From Medicago truncatula (lineage: Eukaryota; Streptophyta; Magnoliopsida; Fabales; Fabaceae): 64,000 nt of DNA. Under the pieces are notes generated by a model. The model saw nothing but the letters and a program-made list of their open reading frames with translations. It made no database searches and had not been told where the DNA came from. Below are positions 22,390 to 33,988 of the stretch, piece by piece; the first letter of the stretch is position 1, and every line of letters starts with the position of its first letter. The position numbers and the translations under genes were made by a program. The DNA lies in assembly GCF_003473485.1 (NCBI RefSeq), contig NC_053045.1:38538494-38602493 (forward strand), read 5' to 3'.

Positions 22390-23077
22390 TTTTTCTATAT
22401 TCAAAAGTGCATAATTCTCTTTGGTACGAATATAAAATCATAACTTTAATAATTGTCATCTTTGGACAATCAATGATATTCAAATTGTTAGGGACTGCAC
22501 AAAACCTCACTTCCAATAAGTGTGGGGGCTTACATTTTGTATTACATTTTATATGAGGATAACCAACTAAATCCTCAACTATGATCGCAAAAACAAAGGC
22601 TCAACCCATTCATTTTCACTTGGAACAATTCCAACATCACCTAGTTTTTCCATAATCTTGTTTTCCTTATTCAATTTCAAGGCTAAACTAAAATAATCAA
22701 GAGGCTAATCAAACCCAAAACACTTTCCATGAGCTCTCCATTCATGCGTCCAAAATGAAAAATCATATTGACCTTTCTCTAAATTGGCCATGAAACTGCA
22801 AGGTCTGATTTTATATTTTGACTCATTTCTTCCGTTAACTCTATGTCATCGCATTTTCTTGGATGAGGAGAGGGCCAAACTCCATGGATTGAGAATTTAT
22901 TTTCAATTCGTCGGTTGCCGCAATGTTCCGGGAAACAAAAGGTTGTATGCCATTGTTCAACCAAGATCAAATAATTGTAACCTCAACTGTAATTTTGATC
23001 CTCTACATTGGAAATGGAGGTGTTTGAACAGAAGTGAAGAAGAAGAAGAAGAACAAGAAGAATTGAATTTGTGTCAT
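22390..23077 (-). pseudogene. T2/S-like ribonuclease pseudogene
   Basis: Minus-strand reading from the ATG at 23077 gives a hydrophobic signal peptide (MTQIQFFLF followed by a Phe run), then the T2 RNase order: LVEQWHTTFCF, the first catalytic block FSIHGVWPSPHP (expected IHGLWP), a spacer, and in another frame the second block FSFWTHEWRAHGKCFGFD (expected EWxKHGxC). The C-terminal part has CKPPHLLEVRFCAV followed by IIDCPKM, matching the last cysteine-containing region. Breaks are visible: a stop soon after the leader, a TGA before LVEQW, a frameshift after SDLAVSWPI, and later stops. T2 enzymes are secreted or vacuolar RNases; the S-RNase-like subclass includes self-incompatibility determinants in other families. 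This copy should be inactive. Confidence 0.85.
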
Positions 23078-23766
23078 TGTTGATTGCTTGAGAGCTAGGG
23101 AAATGGTTGTTTTTAAATGCTTAAGTGAGTGAAATGAAGGGGAAAGCATAAATAATTTTATATAAAAATATTCAAACATTTATCATGACACAAAAATAAG
23201 AGGTCAATTAGATTATTATTTTTAATACATTGTGTATATTGGGGTCGAATGTTCACTAAAATCAGAAAAATCACAATTGTCAAAAAGAGATACTAACATA
23301 TTTTTCACCAAAATCAATTTTAATATCAACAACAAAATTTGACTCAACTTAACAAAGTTTAAATACATTTTAAAAACATATCTCAATGAATAAAAAGGAT
23401 AAAGAAAAACAACTAAACTACAATGGTTTGTCAAATTTTCAAACTTATTTTTGTTGGTATAACTTAAAAGACATTTTTATAAGTTATTGCTAACAATTTA
23501 AGTAAAATATATATTTTCCGAATCTAAATTTGATTTGCAAAACATTTTTATCAATAATATGCTTCAAAGAGAATTAAAAGAAACAACTCACTCAAAATCT
23601 TAAATGTATTTCCCTAACCCCGTCCTACTAATATACATCATTAATATTGTCTCATTTCATTTACATGATGAACTCACTAAAAATTGAAAAAAGACTTTTT
23701 GAAATACTAAACATCTTCTTCTTCTTTTCGAAACGAAAAAACGCTCTTTCATTTACACAGTCTAAA
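23078..23766. other. Non-coding spacer
   Basis: AT-rich DNA upstream of the RNase relic and before the next TIR element. No gene is seen. Confidence 0.5.
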
Positions 23767-23775
23767 TTGAAAATA

Positions 23776-25001
23776 GGGTTAATATGTCTTTACCCCCCTG
23801 TAATTTGGGCGAGTTTCGGTTTTCCCCCCTGTAAAAAAAAAAGTTTAGATTCCAACCCTATAATATAAAGATTCTCCACAAAACACCCCTGTAATATGAA
23901 GATTCTTCACAAAACACCCCTGACCCCATTCAAACGCTGATGTGGCACGCCACTGTGTAATTATTTTAATTTTAATTTTTTTTTTAAATTTGACATGTGT
24001 GTAATTGTTTAATAAATTATTTTTAAAAAGATAAAAAAAACTTAAAATTAATTTCCAACAATTTAAAATCAAGAAAAAAAAACAATTTTTTTAAAAAACG
24101 AAAAAAAAAAATTGGATTTTTTTACAAAAAATAAAAATATTAATTTTTTTACCAAAACATTCAAAAATTAGCTTATATTATTTTTTTCGAATATTTTTAA
24201 AATTTTAATTTAATTTGGATTTTTTTTAAATTATTCGAAAGTTTCAAATTATAGTAAGTGTATGAATTTTTTTACATAATATTTTTGGAAATATATATAA
24301 AGAAAACAACCTCTTTCAGCTTTTGGGTTGGCTGTTTCTTTTCACAAATACGCACAATTTTCAATATAAATAACACATATTAAAAAAATTTCCAGATTTT
24401 TTTTTATCCTCAATTTTTAAATATTAAAAAATATTCAAATCTGTAACACATCGTGATAAAAATCTAAATTTTCTTAAATTTTTAAATAAATTTGTATCCA
24501 GATTTTTTTTTTGTTGAGAAAATTTAAAAAACTTATTTTTCGAAAAAAAATCTGTTTTAAACTTCAAAAAATATATATTCCATATTTTCGAAAATAATTT
24601 GATTTTTTTTTTTTTTGAAATATATATTTCAACATTTTCGAAAATAATTTTAAAAATTTTTGAAATATATATTTTTTCGTAAATTATAAATTTTGGAATT
24701 TTCGAAAAATATATATTTCAGAAAAAAAAAATTCGTAATAAAAAAAAATGATTTTTTTTAATTTTTATATATTTTTTAAATAAATAAAAAAATTAATTAT
24801 ACAGTCAGCACGCCACATAATCAAATATGCACAGTCAGCATGCCACTCAGCTCGCCACGTCAGCAATTATGCACAGTCACATGGGTCAGGGGCTAAAATC
24901 AAAGAATCTTATTTTACAGGGTTGGAATCTAAACTTTTTTTTTTACAGGGGGGAAAACCGGAACTCGCCCAAATTACAGGGGGGTAAAGACATATTAACC
25001 C
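23776..25001. mobile_element. Mutator-like TIR element, 1.2 kb, 9-bp TSD
   Basis: The ends are GGGTTAATATGTCTTTACCC and its inverse, and the inverted match continues for about 75-90 bp through CTGTAATTTGGGCGAG and GTTTAGATTCCAACCCT. TTGAAAATA flanks both sides (23767-23775 and 25002-25010), an exact 9-bp target duplication. The interior is extremely AT-rich and non-coding, with several copies of a CAGTCAGCACGCCAC-like motif near the right end. It is non-autonomous. Confidence 0.88.
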
Positions 25002-25010
25002 TTGAAAATA

Positions 25011-26018
25011 TAAGCAATATCAAATACATTCTAACCAATATATTAAAAACTATATGTTTAGAGTACACACATTATTAAGAATAACTCTACAAATATTTTC
25101 CGTGCACCGTAGAGGCGTCTAGTAACATTAAAATCTAAAAATTGAAGTTACAATAATACCTTGTTTTTGAGAAGTTGGAGAGACAATTGTGTTTTGGCAG
25201 AAAGTTTAGGCGGGCTAATAAGCATTTAGGCGGAAAACCCATTTTGCAAATTATTTTGCTTTAATATATTAAGGATAAGGATAACGATTAAGGATATTAA
25301 GGATAAGGATTACTTAGATTTATCATCTTCACGAGTCCATCCCTTCATGTTCTCTCAAATCGTGATTCGTCAACAGTAAATTGTTGTTTCATTCTCTTGC
25401 ATTCACAAGTTCTCATTTGTACACCGTTTCTCATCTGTCAATAATTGAGAACTAATTGAGAACTGATTTCTTCTTTTCTTTCTTTTCTTCAGCAATTTAA
25501 TCCTCAAATTTCTAAAAATAGCAAAATAGTCCCTCAATTTAATTGACGTCTATCAAATAAGTCCATCGGTTAAGTTTGATCATTAGAACATGGTGAGGTG
25601 TATTTGAGAGTGATGAGTTGTATGTCCACATTACGTGCCACGTCTACCAGGGAAATTTATAGGTTTCTTTCTTCTTATTGCAAAACCAAAAGAAGTTGCA
25701 AAGGAGAAAATTTTCTTATTGCAAAACCAAAAGAAGTTGCAAAGGAGAAAAATTTGGTGACGGTCGTTGAATTGTTGTTTTTGAAGTCGATTGGGGTTGA
25801 ATATGACCAATTACTATTTCAGTGTCGTGTCTTAATCGAAATGTTCCCCCTGTGTTCAATGATTGCATCTCTATTTAAGGTTGTGTTCAATTGTTCATTA
25901 ACTCCAACAAAGTAAAACTCGTCTTGCTGAGAATGAGATTGTTTAGAGTTTGATGCTAGAAGCACGGGGTGTTTTTGCACAGAAGAAGCACATGGTGTTT
26001 TTGTCATGATAAAAATTT
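25011..26018. other. Non-coding, with a 41-bp direct repeat
   Basis: Two 41-bp units (25672-25712 and 25713-25753) share TTCTTATTGCAAAACCAAAA and GAAGTTGCAAAGGAGAAAA. An open frame at 25598-25915 spans them but shows no known domain. Short GGATAAGGAT repeats lie near 25265-25305. No gene can be supported. Confidence 0.5.
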
Positions 26019-26475
26019 ACATTTTGCGTCATTTTGAAGAATAGTCCCTACATTTCATTATATATTTTTAAAATCCTCACATTTTATCTCCGTTATCAAA
26101 ATTAGTCTCTGCTATTAATTCTCTAACAGGATATTGATGTGGCAGTTAGTGGGACCCAATTATTTTAGGGTCAAATATGTTTTTGGTCCCTACATTTTGC
26201 AATAGTCTTTACATTTTAATAAATGCTTTTAAAGTCACGCAAAATGTAAGGACTATTCTTAAAAGTCACGCAAAATCTAGGGACCAAAAACATATTTAAT
26301 CCTAAAATAATTGGGATTCACTAACTGCCACAGCAGCATTCCGTTAAATAATTAACAACAGTGACTAATTTTGATAACGGAGATAAAATGTGAGGATTTT
26401 AAAAACATTTAATGAAATATAGAGACTATTCTTCAAAGAGGCACAAAATGTAAGGTCTAAAAACATATTTAACCC
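26019..26475. mobile_element. Long imperfect palindrome / TIR element
   Basis: Left arm from 26019 and right arm to about 26452 are inverted copies of about 215 bp each, centred near 26235. Matching blocks include GAAGAATAGTC, CCTCACATTTTATCTCCG, TTATCAAAATTAGTC, CCAATTATTTTAGG and TTTTTGGTCCCTA. The right arm runs on to the typical terminus ending AACCCTA, which the left side lacks, so the left end may be truncated. No coding capacity. Confidence 0.75.
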
Positions 26476-26979
26476 TAAATTTAAAGTTGAGACAAAGAAA
26501 GAGAATGCTTTCAGATTGAGAATCACATGGTTCCATATTGTTTGTGTATTCTTCAAACCCATAATAGAATATAAAGAGAAAAGAAAATTAACTTGATGTT
26601 TTTTTAAACTAAAATTATTGCACTCAAATTTTTTGATCAAAAATAGTATTTGTCATGATGTGCAAGAATATGTCATCGTTTAACATTACATGTCAGCGTG
26701 TCTATCAGACAAATTTGACGAAGGAACTTATTTCATACAAGTTAAGCAAATTAAGGGATTATTTAACTATTTCGATTAATTTGGGGACCAAATTGTTCGA
26801 TGAGTACAAATTTGAGGACTAACAAACATATTCACTCATTAAAGACATGAGAAAATATTTCATGTCACAGATCAATATTGTTAGGCACACCTTCACATGA
26901 AATGAAAAAAAAATTAGGAAAAAGTATTTAGTCATATCAGTTGACATTATTCAGTTTTATTCTTTTTTTTTTTTTTTTT
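26476..26979. other. Non-coding spacer
   Basis: No gene was recognised; ends in a poly-T run before the Stowaway-like element. Confidence 0.45.
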
Positions 26980-26981
26980 TA

Positions 26982-27264
26982 CTCCCTCCGTCCCAAATTG
27001 TATGTCGCTTTGGAAGAAAAAAAATTATCCTAAATTATATGTCGCTTTACAATACCAATGAAATATTTATGTTACTTTTCCTGTTATATCCTTAACTATT
27101 AATTACTCTCTCTTCTTTCAATTATTTCATTTATCTTTTCCATACCATTTATTAGGGATAATTTTGTAAAACAACTCATAATTTCTCTTCCCCACGCAAT
27201 ATTAATTACATTTCTTAATACGTGCGAAATGCTCAAAACGTCTTACAATTTGGGACGGAGGAAG
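26982..27264. mobile_element. Stowaway-like MITE (Tc1/mariner), 283 bp
   Basis: The left end CTCCCTCCGTCCCAAATTGT and the right end ACAATTTGGGACGGAGGAAG are inverted copies, flanked by TA on both sides. CTCCCTCCGT is the classic Stowaway terminus. An internal TATGTCGCTTT motif is repeated. No coding capacity. Confidence 0.9.
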
Positions 27265-27266
27265 TA

Positions 27267-28037
27267 TTATGGTTTTGTGTGTGCGCGCAAATATATTTAT
27301 TTATGCTTGTGCTTGAGCAAGTGTATCTCTAAAGACATTTCCTTCCTTAGTGATTTCCTTTATCAAAGACAAAGCAGAGATTTCATCAATAATGGTCCAT
27401 ACTTTTATTTAGTTTGTTTTTTAAAGAAAAATGTTAACAAATGTCTTTGATAAGAAGTTCAAATTAAAAAAAATTATCTTGAGATTTGTGTATTCAACAC
27501 ATTAAAAGTTCCTTTAAAAAAAACACATTAAAAGTTAAAACATCAAAAAACAATTTTTTTTACATGCCTTAACAAGTGCCTTTGTAAGAATACCTTTGTA
27601 CCCTTAAAGTATACATCTTCTTTAATCCATGAGCATCAACGTCAGGTTCCACCTAATTAATCTATAATGAAGATGGAACCACATAGAATTCTTACGATTT
27701 GTAAAAAAAAAAAAACACAGAAGAATTCTTACGAATTGCAAATTAATAAAAAGTACCTTTTAGATTAGGATTAATAACCTTTGTAGATTTGTTCGAACAA
27801 AAAACATAGATTTCGTATTATTTCTATTCATCAATCTGCCTTGTCGATTTGGACAGATAATAAATAAGATTGGAAATTCTCACGGTTCAGTGGTCGTCCG
27901 AAGAGAGATGGTAGCAAAAATTCTGATTGTGGGGAGAAGATGAAAAAGGAAATGAGTTTATGATAATTGATATAATAAGGTGAGGTACACTTTTTTAATC
28001 TCAACCATCTATTTTTGATCTAATGGTGGATAATCAT

Positions 28038-28102
<65 letters not shown>

Positions 28103-29050
28103 AAGTGGGCGAATGCTAGAATACTCCACCAAGATCCGTTCAATTTTCCATTTTCGTGTCCATATCCAAAAGGGAATAGATTCACTCAATTGAAATCCTC
28201 TCAATTTTTCTCAATTGTTGTATCTGAACCATTAAATTCAATCTATCATTTCTTTATAATTTTATTTCTAATTTTCTCTCTCGTGTTTGATGGTTAAGAC
28301 TTAAGATGATACAATTGAAAAAAAAAATTGAGAGGAATCCAATTGAGAGAATTCCCTTTCTGAAGATGGAAAAGTAAATGCATGCCGATTCAAAAGTTAC
28401 ACAATGATTATCACATCATGAACAACTAAACTTGCTTAGTAATATGAAGATTTCAAGCTTCATTCAGTTTTGCTTGAGAGTCGGACACTTGCCAACTCTT
28501 CACACTCCATTTTATCGAATTAAGATCAAGTATTAATTCCAACTATACATATTATATTATATTAAAATATACATCCATAAATACTAACAATGAAATAAGT
28601 ATTGGAACCTATGATTTGGTCAATTTTTTAAAGGCTAACTTAAGAATTACACATTACCTGCAAAAATAGTCGAATGAGGTTGGATTTTGTAGGTCGTGAT
28701 ATTTTGGTTTTTAGGACTAATTTTGTCTGTAAATACAACACTTGTACATTCCATTTGACACACACAATAAATGGAATCAATATATTTTCACGAAGCTCTC
28801 TTATTTTTCAATTTTACAAAACCTTTGTTATTTAAATTTTACTTTCAATATTCAATTGACATTGAAAGTAATTGAAACAATAAGAGAGAAAATGAGGTGT
28901 TGAATAAATTTAAAAAAAATCAAGGGTGTTTGGATACTATCACCTACGTAGTAAAAGAAAAACAAACATTTAATTCAAGATAACCCTACAAACATGGTAG
29001 ACCCTACAACCATATTGTACATATCAAAAGAAGGCACAATTGAAAAAGAC
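27267..29050. other. Non-coding spacer downstream of UGT copy 2
   Basis: Mostly AT-rich. It includes an (AT)n/(TG)n microsatellite, and inverted AATTGAGAGGAAT-type motifs near 28180 and 28330 hint at another small palindromic element. No gene was recognised. Confidence 0.5.
28042..28102. repeat. (TA)n(TG)n compound microsatellite
   Basis: About 20 TA units are followed by about nine TG units, with no interruption. Confidence 0.95.
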
Positions 29051-29053
29051 ATA

Positions 29054-30442
29054 TTAATTCTTTCCCTCAACAATCTCTTGAAGCTTCATGCAGAAGTTAT
29101 CAATATAAGATGACTCAAGATCTTTATTAAGCAACATCTCTCTAATCTTAGTATGATTAGACCTTACTGTCTTACTAATTTCATCCTCATCATTCATCAC
29201 AATGCTCACAGCTTTGCAAACATTATCCTTAGTATAGAATCCATCTTCACCTTTCTCAACTTCCACACCAACTTTCAAGTTGTTTCCCATCATCCTAGCA
29301 TTCAATATCTGGTCACCAACATTTGGCAACAAAACCAATTGACACTTATTCACTAATGCCTCTGATAAAGAACCTGAACCACAATGTGTAATGAAACATC
29401 CCACAGAAGGATGTTCCAAAATCAATTGTTGTTGAACCCAACCACCATAAACAACACCTCTTCCTTCAACCCTTTCTGAAAACCCTTCTGGCAATGCTTC
29501 TTCAATTGTTTCGAAACCAAAAGGAGGTTTCAAAGCTGCAAAAAATGGCATACCAGTCAACTCAAGACCAAGCATCAGTTCTTGAAATGTATTTGGCTTT
29601 AAAACACATTCACTTCCAAAACAACAATAAACAACTGAATCCGTTTTGAATCTACCAAGCCAAGTAGCCCAATTTTCATCCAAAACATAATTTGAGTTTT
29701 CAAGTATCGGTAAAACTGGTCCTGAAGTAAGAACCGGTTTGTTAAACTGTTTCTGTATGTAATCAAGATAAGGTCCTTCAATTTCTCTGCATGTTTTGTA
29801 TCCTAATGCATCAGCTTCATTTAAAGCAATGGCTTGTCGATCATAGAAAAGTACATTGCTACCATAAGTGTTTTTCCTCATAGCAGCGAAAGCTTTTGCT
29901 TCATGACTATGAAGCTTGATAGATGAACCAGGGTAACCAGAAGGAGGTTGCATTAGATCAAATTCGGTTAAATCTTTTCCCTTTGAATATCTAGATGGTG
30001 CTAGAGTGTAACCAATCATGATTGAACTAATAATGCAATAATGAAAAGCTTTGATGTCTAAACGTTTGGTTAAAGATGGAATCCAATGAGTGAAATCATA
30101 GAAAACAATTTGAGGTTTGAGATTTGTGAGATGAGTTTCAATGTCAGGTTGAGTAAGGTCCATGGCTGTCATGATGTGTGGATGTAAAGGATAAGGGACA
30201 TCAGCTGTTGTTTCTGCATTGAGAGGGAGACCTTCAACATGAGGAACTTTGATGGTGATAAAAGTGATTAATTGTGGGTAGAGATTGAATGGTTCTAATT
30301 TGGATTGTGCTGATTTAGGTGTGAAAAAAGTGATTTTGTGACCTTTTTTTGCTAGTTTGTTTGCTAGATGAAGGAATGGAGTTTGGTGGCCCATTGCAAA
30401 CCATGGATACATTGCTATGTGTAAAGGAGATGATGAATCCAT
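29054..30442 (-). CDS. UDP-glycosyltransferase, UGT79-like, copy 2
   Basis: A single exon of 462 residues, the same length as copy 1 and starting [13 protein letters not shown]. It has the catalytic His19 in FAMGHQTPF, the [10 protein letters not shown] block and a full PSPG box at 335-378, ending NVGDQ with the usual terminal Gln. Family knowledge suggests transfer of a second sugar to a flavonoid or anthocyanin glycoside; the acceptor is not shown by sequence. Copies 1 and 2 agree almost base for base over the first ~370 coding bases, then differ at many residues, suggesting recent conversion. Upstream, minus-strand ATAAATAAATACACAAG at about 30556-30574 is a TATA-like element; it sits next to GGAGATCCTTTGATT sequence shared with the third copy. 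Confidence 0.93.
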   Translation of the reverse strand: MDSSSPLHIAMYPWFAMGHQTPFLHLANKLAKKGHKITFFTPKSAQSKLEPFNLYPQLITFITIKVPHVEGLPLNAETTADVPYPLHPHIMTAMDLTQPDIETHLTNLKPQIVFYDFTHWIPSLTKRLDIKAFHYCIISSIMIGYTLAPSRYSKGKDLTEFDLMQPPSGYPGSSIKLHSHEAKAFAAMRKNTYGSNVLFYDRQAIALNEADALGYKTCREIEGPYLDYIQKQFNKPVLTSGPVLPILENSNYVLDENWATWLGRFKTDSVVYCCFGSECVLKPNTFQELMLGLELTGMPFFAALKPPFGFETIEEALPEGFSERVEGRGVVYGGWVQQQLILEHPSVGCFITHCGSGSLSEALVNKCQLVLLPNVGDQILNARMMGNNLKVGVEVEKGEDGFYTKDNVCKAVSIVMNDEDEISKTVRSNHTKIREMLLNKDLESSYIDNFCMKLQEIVEGKN

Positions 30443-31699
30443 GATGATATGATTAATTTCAAACAGAATGATATGAAAAATATTGCAGATGAAGGAGAGA
30501 AAAGAGAATAAGCAACAATGATGGAGATCCTTTGATTTTGGTGGTGAAGGAAGTTGTCTTGTGTATTTATTTATGGCAAATGTTGTTTATAGCGAAAATT
30601 CAATCCGCCTAAATTTTTACGACCTTGAAAATGCAACATCTTTTATTTTTGGTAACTAACATATTCGTAAGTGCGCAATTTATGTGAGATAATTTAGCTT
30701 CTTAAAAAAACATATATATATATATATATATATATAATTGCGTGTTTTTTGTTACCAAAGCATTTTTCTGTTCATGAAACATTCACGATATTTCTCTCGT
30801 GATATATAGCATTCCCCTTTATTTACAAGGGAAATGATAAATGAAGTGAAAAACTGACTCGCAAATTGCTAGCAAAATGTTTTGATTGGCTGGTCAATAC
30901 ACTAACCACCATGTATTTCACTTCATATAGCATCGCTGTATTTACAAACATGCAAAACAACGTTAAAATTATAGTGGAGATCTTGTGAAAAGAGAAGAAC
31001 TTAGCCACTCTTACTAAGTAAATTTTGTTGGAGGCCTAAAGTGCATGCATGCGCCTCGCTTGCATTTGCCTAGCCCTTTAGCATGGCAGACACGAAATGA
31101 TATTTAAATATTCATTATGTGACAACTTTTTGAACAACTCTATTTTTTATATATACTCACATTACATTCTTATTTTCTTCCTTCTTTTTTCTCTCTCTTT
31201 ATTGTTTTTGATCAATAAAAAAAGAAAAAAAAGATGGTTGTCACAAATAGTTGTACAAATATCACAACTCATTCAAATAAGCATTCATAAAGAATTGAAG
31301 CGAAAGAACCCTGAGAGAATGGCACATGGTGTAGGCTTTAAATTCATAAGTGTACAGTACTTATTTCTAGTTCTTAGGTTTTGAATCATGGAGGATAGGA
31401 TTGGTCTCCCGAATTAGTTGATCATTTGATCGGATAGTGAGTTTAAAAATAAAATAAGAATTGAAGTTAAAATCAAGGCAAAAACTAAATGTTTCAACAA
31501 ACGTATAACTATATATCAACAACATTGGAGCAATTAAAAAGCAGACAGCATAGAAAAGAAACACAAGTTCGAGGGATCAATTCCACTGTCCACTTGCAGG
31601 TGCCCGTTTGAATCCAGAGCATACTCCAACTCATCATTTAATTTCAAGTCCTTATATTTTCTACATTTTTACGTCAAGTTATTTAAAATTACCCACTTT
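30443..31699. other. Upstream region of UGT copy 2 and spacer to the third copy
   Basis: This has the leader and a TATA-like motif for copy 2, an (AT)n run at about 30712-30737, and TTAGCCACTCTTACTAAGTA at about 31001, which matches the upstream region of copy 1. No other gene was recognised. Confidence 0.5.
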
Positions 31700-32461
31700 A
31701 ATTCAAAACATAATTTGGGTTTTCAAGTATAACAGTCCTTAAGTAAGAGCCGGTTTATTAAACTGTTTATGTATGTAATCAAGATAAGGCCCTTCAATGT
31801 CTCTGCATCTTCTGTATCCTAATGCATCAGCTTCATTCATAGCAAGCGCTTTCCGATCATAGAAAAGAACATTGCTACCAAAAAATTCTTTCCTTTTAGC
31901 TACAAAGGCTTTAGCTTCATGATTATAAAGCTTGATAGATGAATCAGGGTAACCAGAAGGAGGTTCCATGAGATCAAATTCGGTTAAATCTTTTCCCATT
32001 GAATATCTAGCTGGTGTTAGAGTGTAACCAACCAATCATAACCGAACTAGCAGTGCAATAATGAAGAGCTTTGATACCTAAACGTTTTGATATAGATGGA
32101 AGCCAATGAGTGAAATCATAAAAAACAACGTGAGGTTTAAGATTTGAGAGATGAGTTTCAATATCATGTTGAGTTAGGTCCATTGCTGTCATGATGTGTG
32201 GATGTAAAGGGTAAGGAACATCAGCTGTTGTTTCTGCATTGGGAGGAAGGCCTTCAACATGAGGAACTGTGATTGTGAGTGGAGATTGAATGGTTCTAAT
32301 TTGGATTGTGCTGATTTAGGTGTGAAGAATGTGATTTTGTGGCCTTTTTTTGCTAACTTATTTGCTAGGTGAAGGAATGCTGTTAGGTGGCCCATGGCAA
32401 ACAATGGATACATTGCTATGTCTAAAGATGATAATGAATCAATTATGTTGATTGCCAACAA
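31700..32461 (-). pseudogene. UGT79-like pseudogene, copy 3, truncated
   Basis: Minus-strand frames match copies 1 and 2 in order: the N-terminal [20 protein letters not shown] and [19 protein letters not shown], then [17 protein letters not shown] and [19 protein letters not shown], then [20 protein letters not shown] and [20 protein letters not shown]. There is a deletion/frameshift after LEPFNL and a second near 32036, before VGYTLTP. Similarity ends at about the YVLD position, so the whole C-terminal half including the PSPG box is missing. It cannot encode an active enzyme. Its promoter region (about 32590-32640) resembles that of copy 2. Confidence 0.93.
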
Positions 32462-33739
32462 AATGAAAAATATTGTAGAGGATGCTATTATATTAACTAA
32501 AGAGGAAGGAAGAAAAAAAAAAACAATAAAAGAGAAAAATGTTATTTTGTGATATATGTGTTGAATAAATATAAAGAAGAGGCGAGAGTCAAGGAGATCC
32601 TTTGATTCTGGTGGTGATGAAGTTGTCTTGTGTGCTTATACTTATGAACAAAGCAAAACAGAGCAAAGCAAAGGTTAAAGCCATAAACTAGTGACTAATG
32701 ACACGTCAAAACATGACCAACATCATGCAATACTACCTGGAGTAAATAATAATGAAAACCAACATGCTAATTATTTTACTATATTAAATTTAATGGTTCA
32801 TTTGGAGTTTGTATATAATTAATTAGTTAACCTCCTGTCTTTTTATAAGAAATTTTCAAAAAACATTTGTGTTCTAGGAAAATATCACAACTTTTAAGTG
32901 TAATTATTACTTAAAAGATTTTTATCATTCATTTAATAGTTGTCTTTTTAATATTAGTAGATGTATTTAATGTTTCATAATTTTTTATAAAGGTGTATTT
33001 GTAAAAATATTTAAAAAGTTACAACAATGAATAATTGCATTGGTTAGTAGTATTATGTTTTTCTTCTTATTGCAGACATTAATTCCGGACATTATTATTT
33101 GTCTCCGAAACAATATTCAATTGCTTTTAAAGTAATGAAGTTGGGGGCAAGTTTCAAAATTTTGGAGACTTTAAGACCATCTTTAATGGGGGATCTCTCC
33201 ATTCAAGACCCGATACATATGAGGTACCCCATTAAGGAAAAGTTATTTTGAGTACCTAATGGGATCAAAGTCCCAATGAAGCATTTCAATTTTAGGTGAG
33301 ACCTACATTAAGGAAAAGTTATTGATATGATCTGTTTAAGAAATTTGTGTAAAATGTTGAGCCGAAGGATTGAGTGTTTTGTTTATTAGACAACGCATTT
33401 AAAAATTATTAATGAGTGGTATGTATATGGTCTATTTAAGTACTCAAAAATAAATGTCACTATTGTGGAAGCTCTAAAGTTGAGTTTCAGCTTCGAGAGT
33501 TTAGACTTTCAATTTAAAAAGGTTCATATTAGCAAACCCGAGCTTGAGTATATAGTTTTTTTACTACCACACTTCAGTGACTTCACTATATAGCATTGAC
33601 AAAAGTATTTAGACATGTGCGTAGATTATTTTAAAAACATAGATTAAAAGCATTGAAGTTCAATATTTCATTTTCCAGTAAGAGTATTCATCAAATCTGT
33701 TATTACAGGAGTATAAAGTTACAAATATTATTCACGTTT
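32462..33739. other. Spacer between UGT relic and ACX3
   Basis: AT-rich. At about 33174-33470 it holds a possible MITE related to the one at 17354 (CCATCTTTAATGGGGGATCT at the left, CACTATTGTGGAAGCTCT at the right). No gene was recognised. Confidence 0.45.
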
Positions 33740-33880
33740 GTCCCCGTGAGCATAGCTCAATTGACATGGACAATGCATTGTTATATGCAGGGGTTAGGGG
33801 GTTCGAGCCCCGGACACCCCACTTATTCACTTTAAAAAGTGAATTCTAGTCACTAGGCTAGTTGATAAAAAAAAAAAAGT
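33740..33880 (+). mobile_element. tRNA-derived SINE
   Basis: The 5' part has a polymerase III A-box-like ATAGCTCAATTGACATGG and a B box GGTTCGAGCCC, as in a tRNA-derived head. It ends in a run of 12 A bases. Imperfect 10-bp direct repeats ATTCAC(G/A)TTT at 33730-33739 and 33881-33890 look like the target-site duplication. A non-autonomous retroposon moved by a LINE. Confidence 0.75.
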
Positions 33881-33988
33881 ATTCACATTTCCTTATTGGT
33901 ATGTAAAATTCTTTTGGAAAGTTAAATTTAAGCATAACGTCACACCCCATCCAATACCTCAATCACATGCAGAAACTCGCATGAAGGA

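Noticed and set aside
28042..28102. CRISPR-like or regulatory array
   Set aside because: It is a simple TA/TG microsatellite with no spacers.
33770..33815. Possible tRNA gene, from a GGTTCGAGCCC T-loop-like sequence
   Set aside because: No acceptor stem or cloverleaf can be formed; the flanking duplication and poly-A tail fit a SINE.
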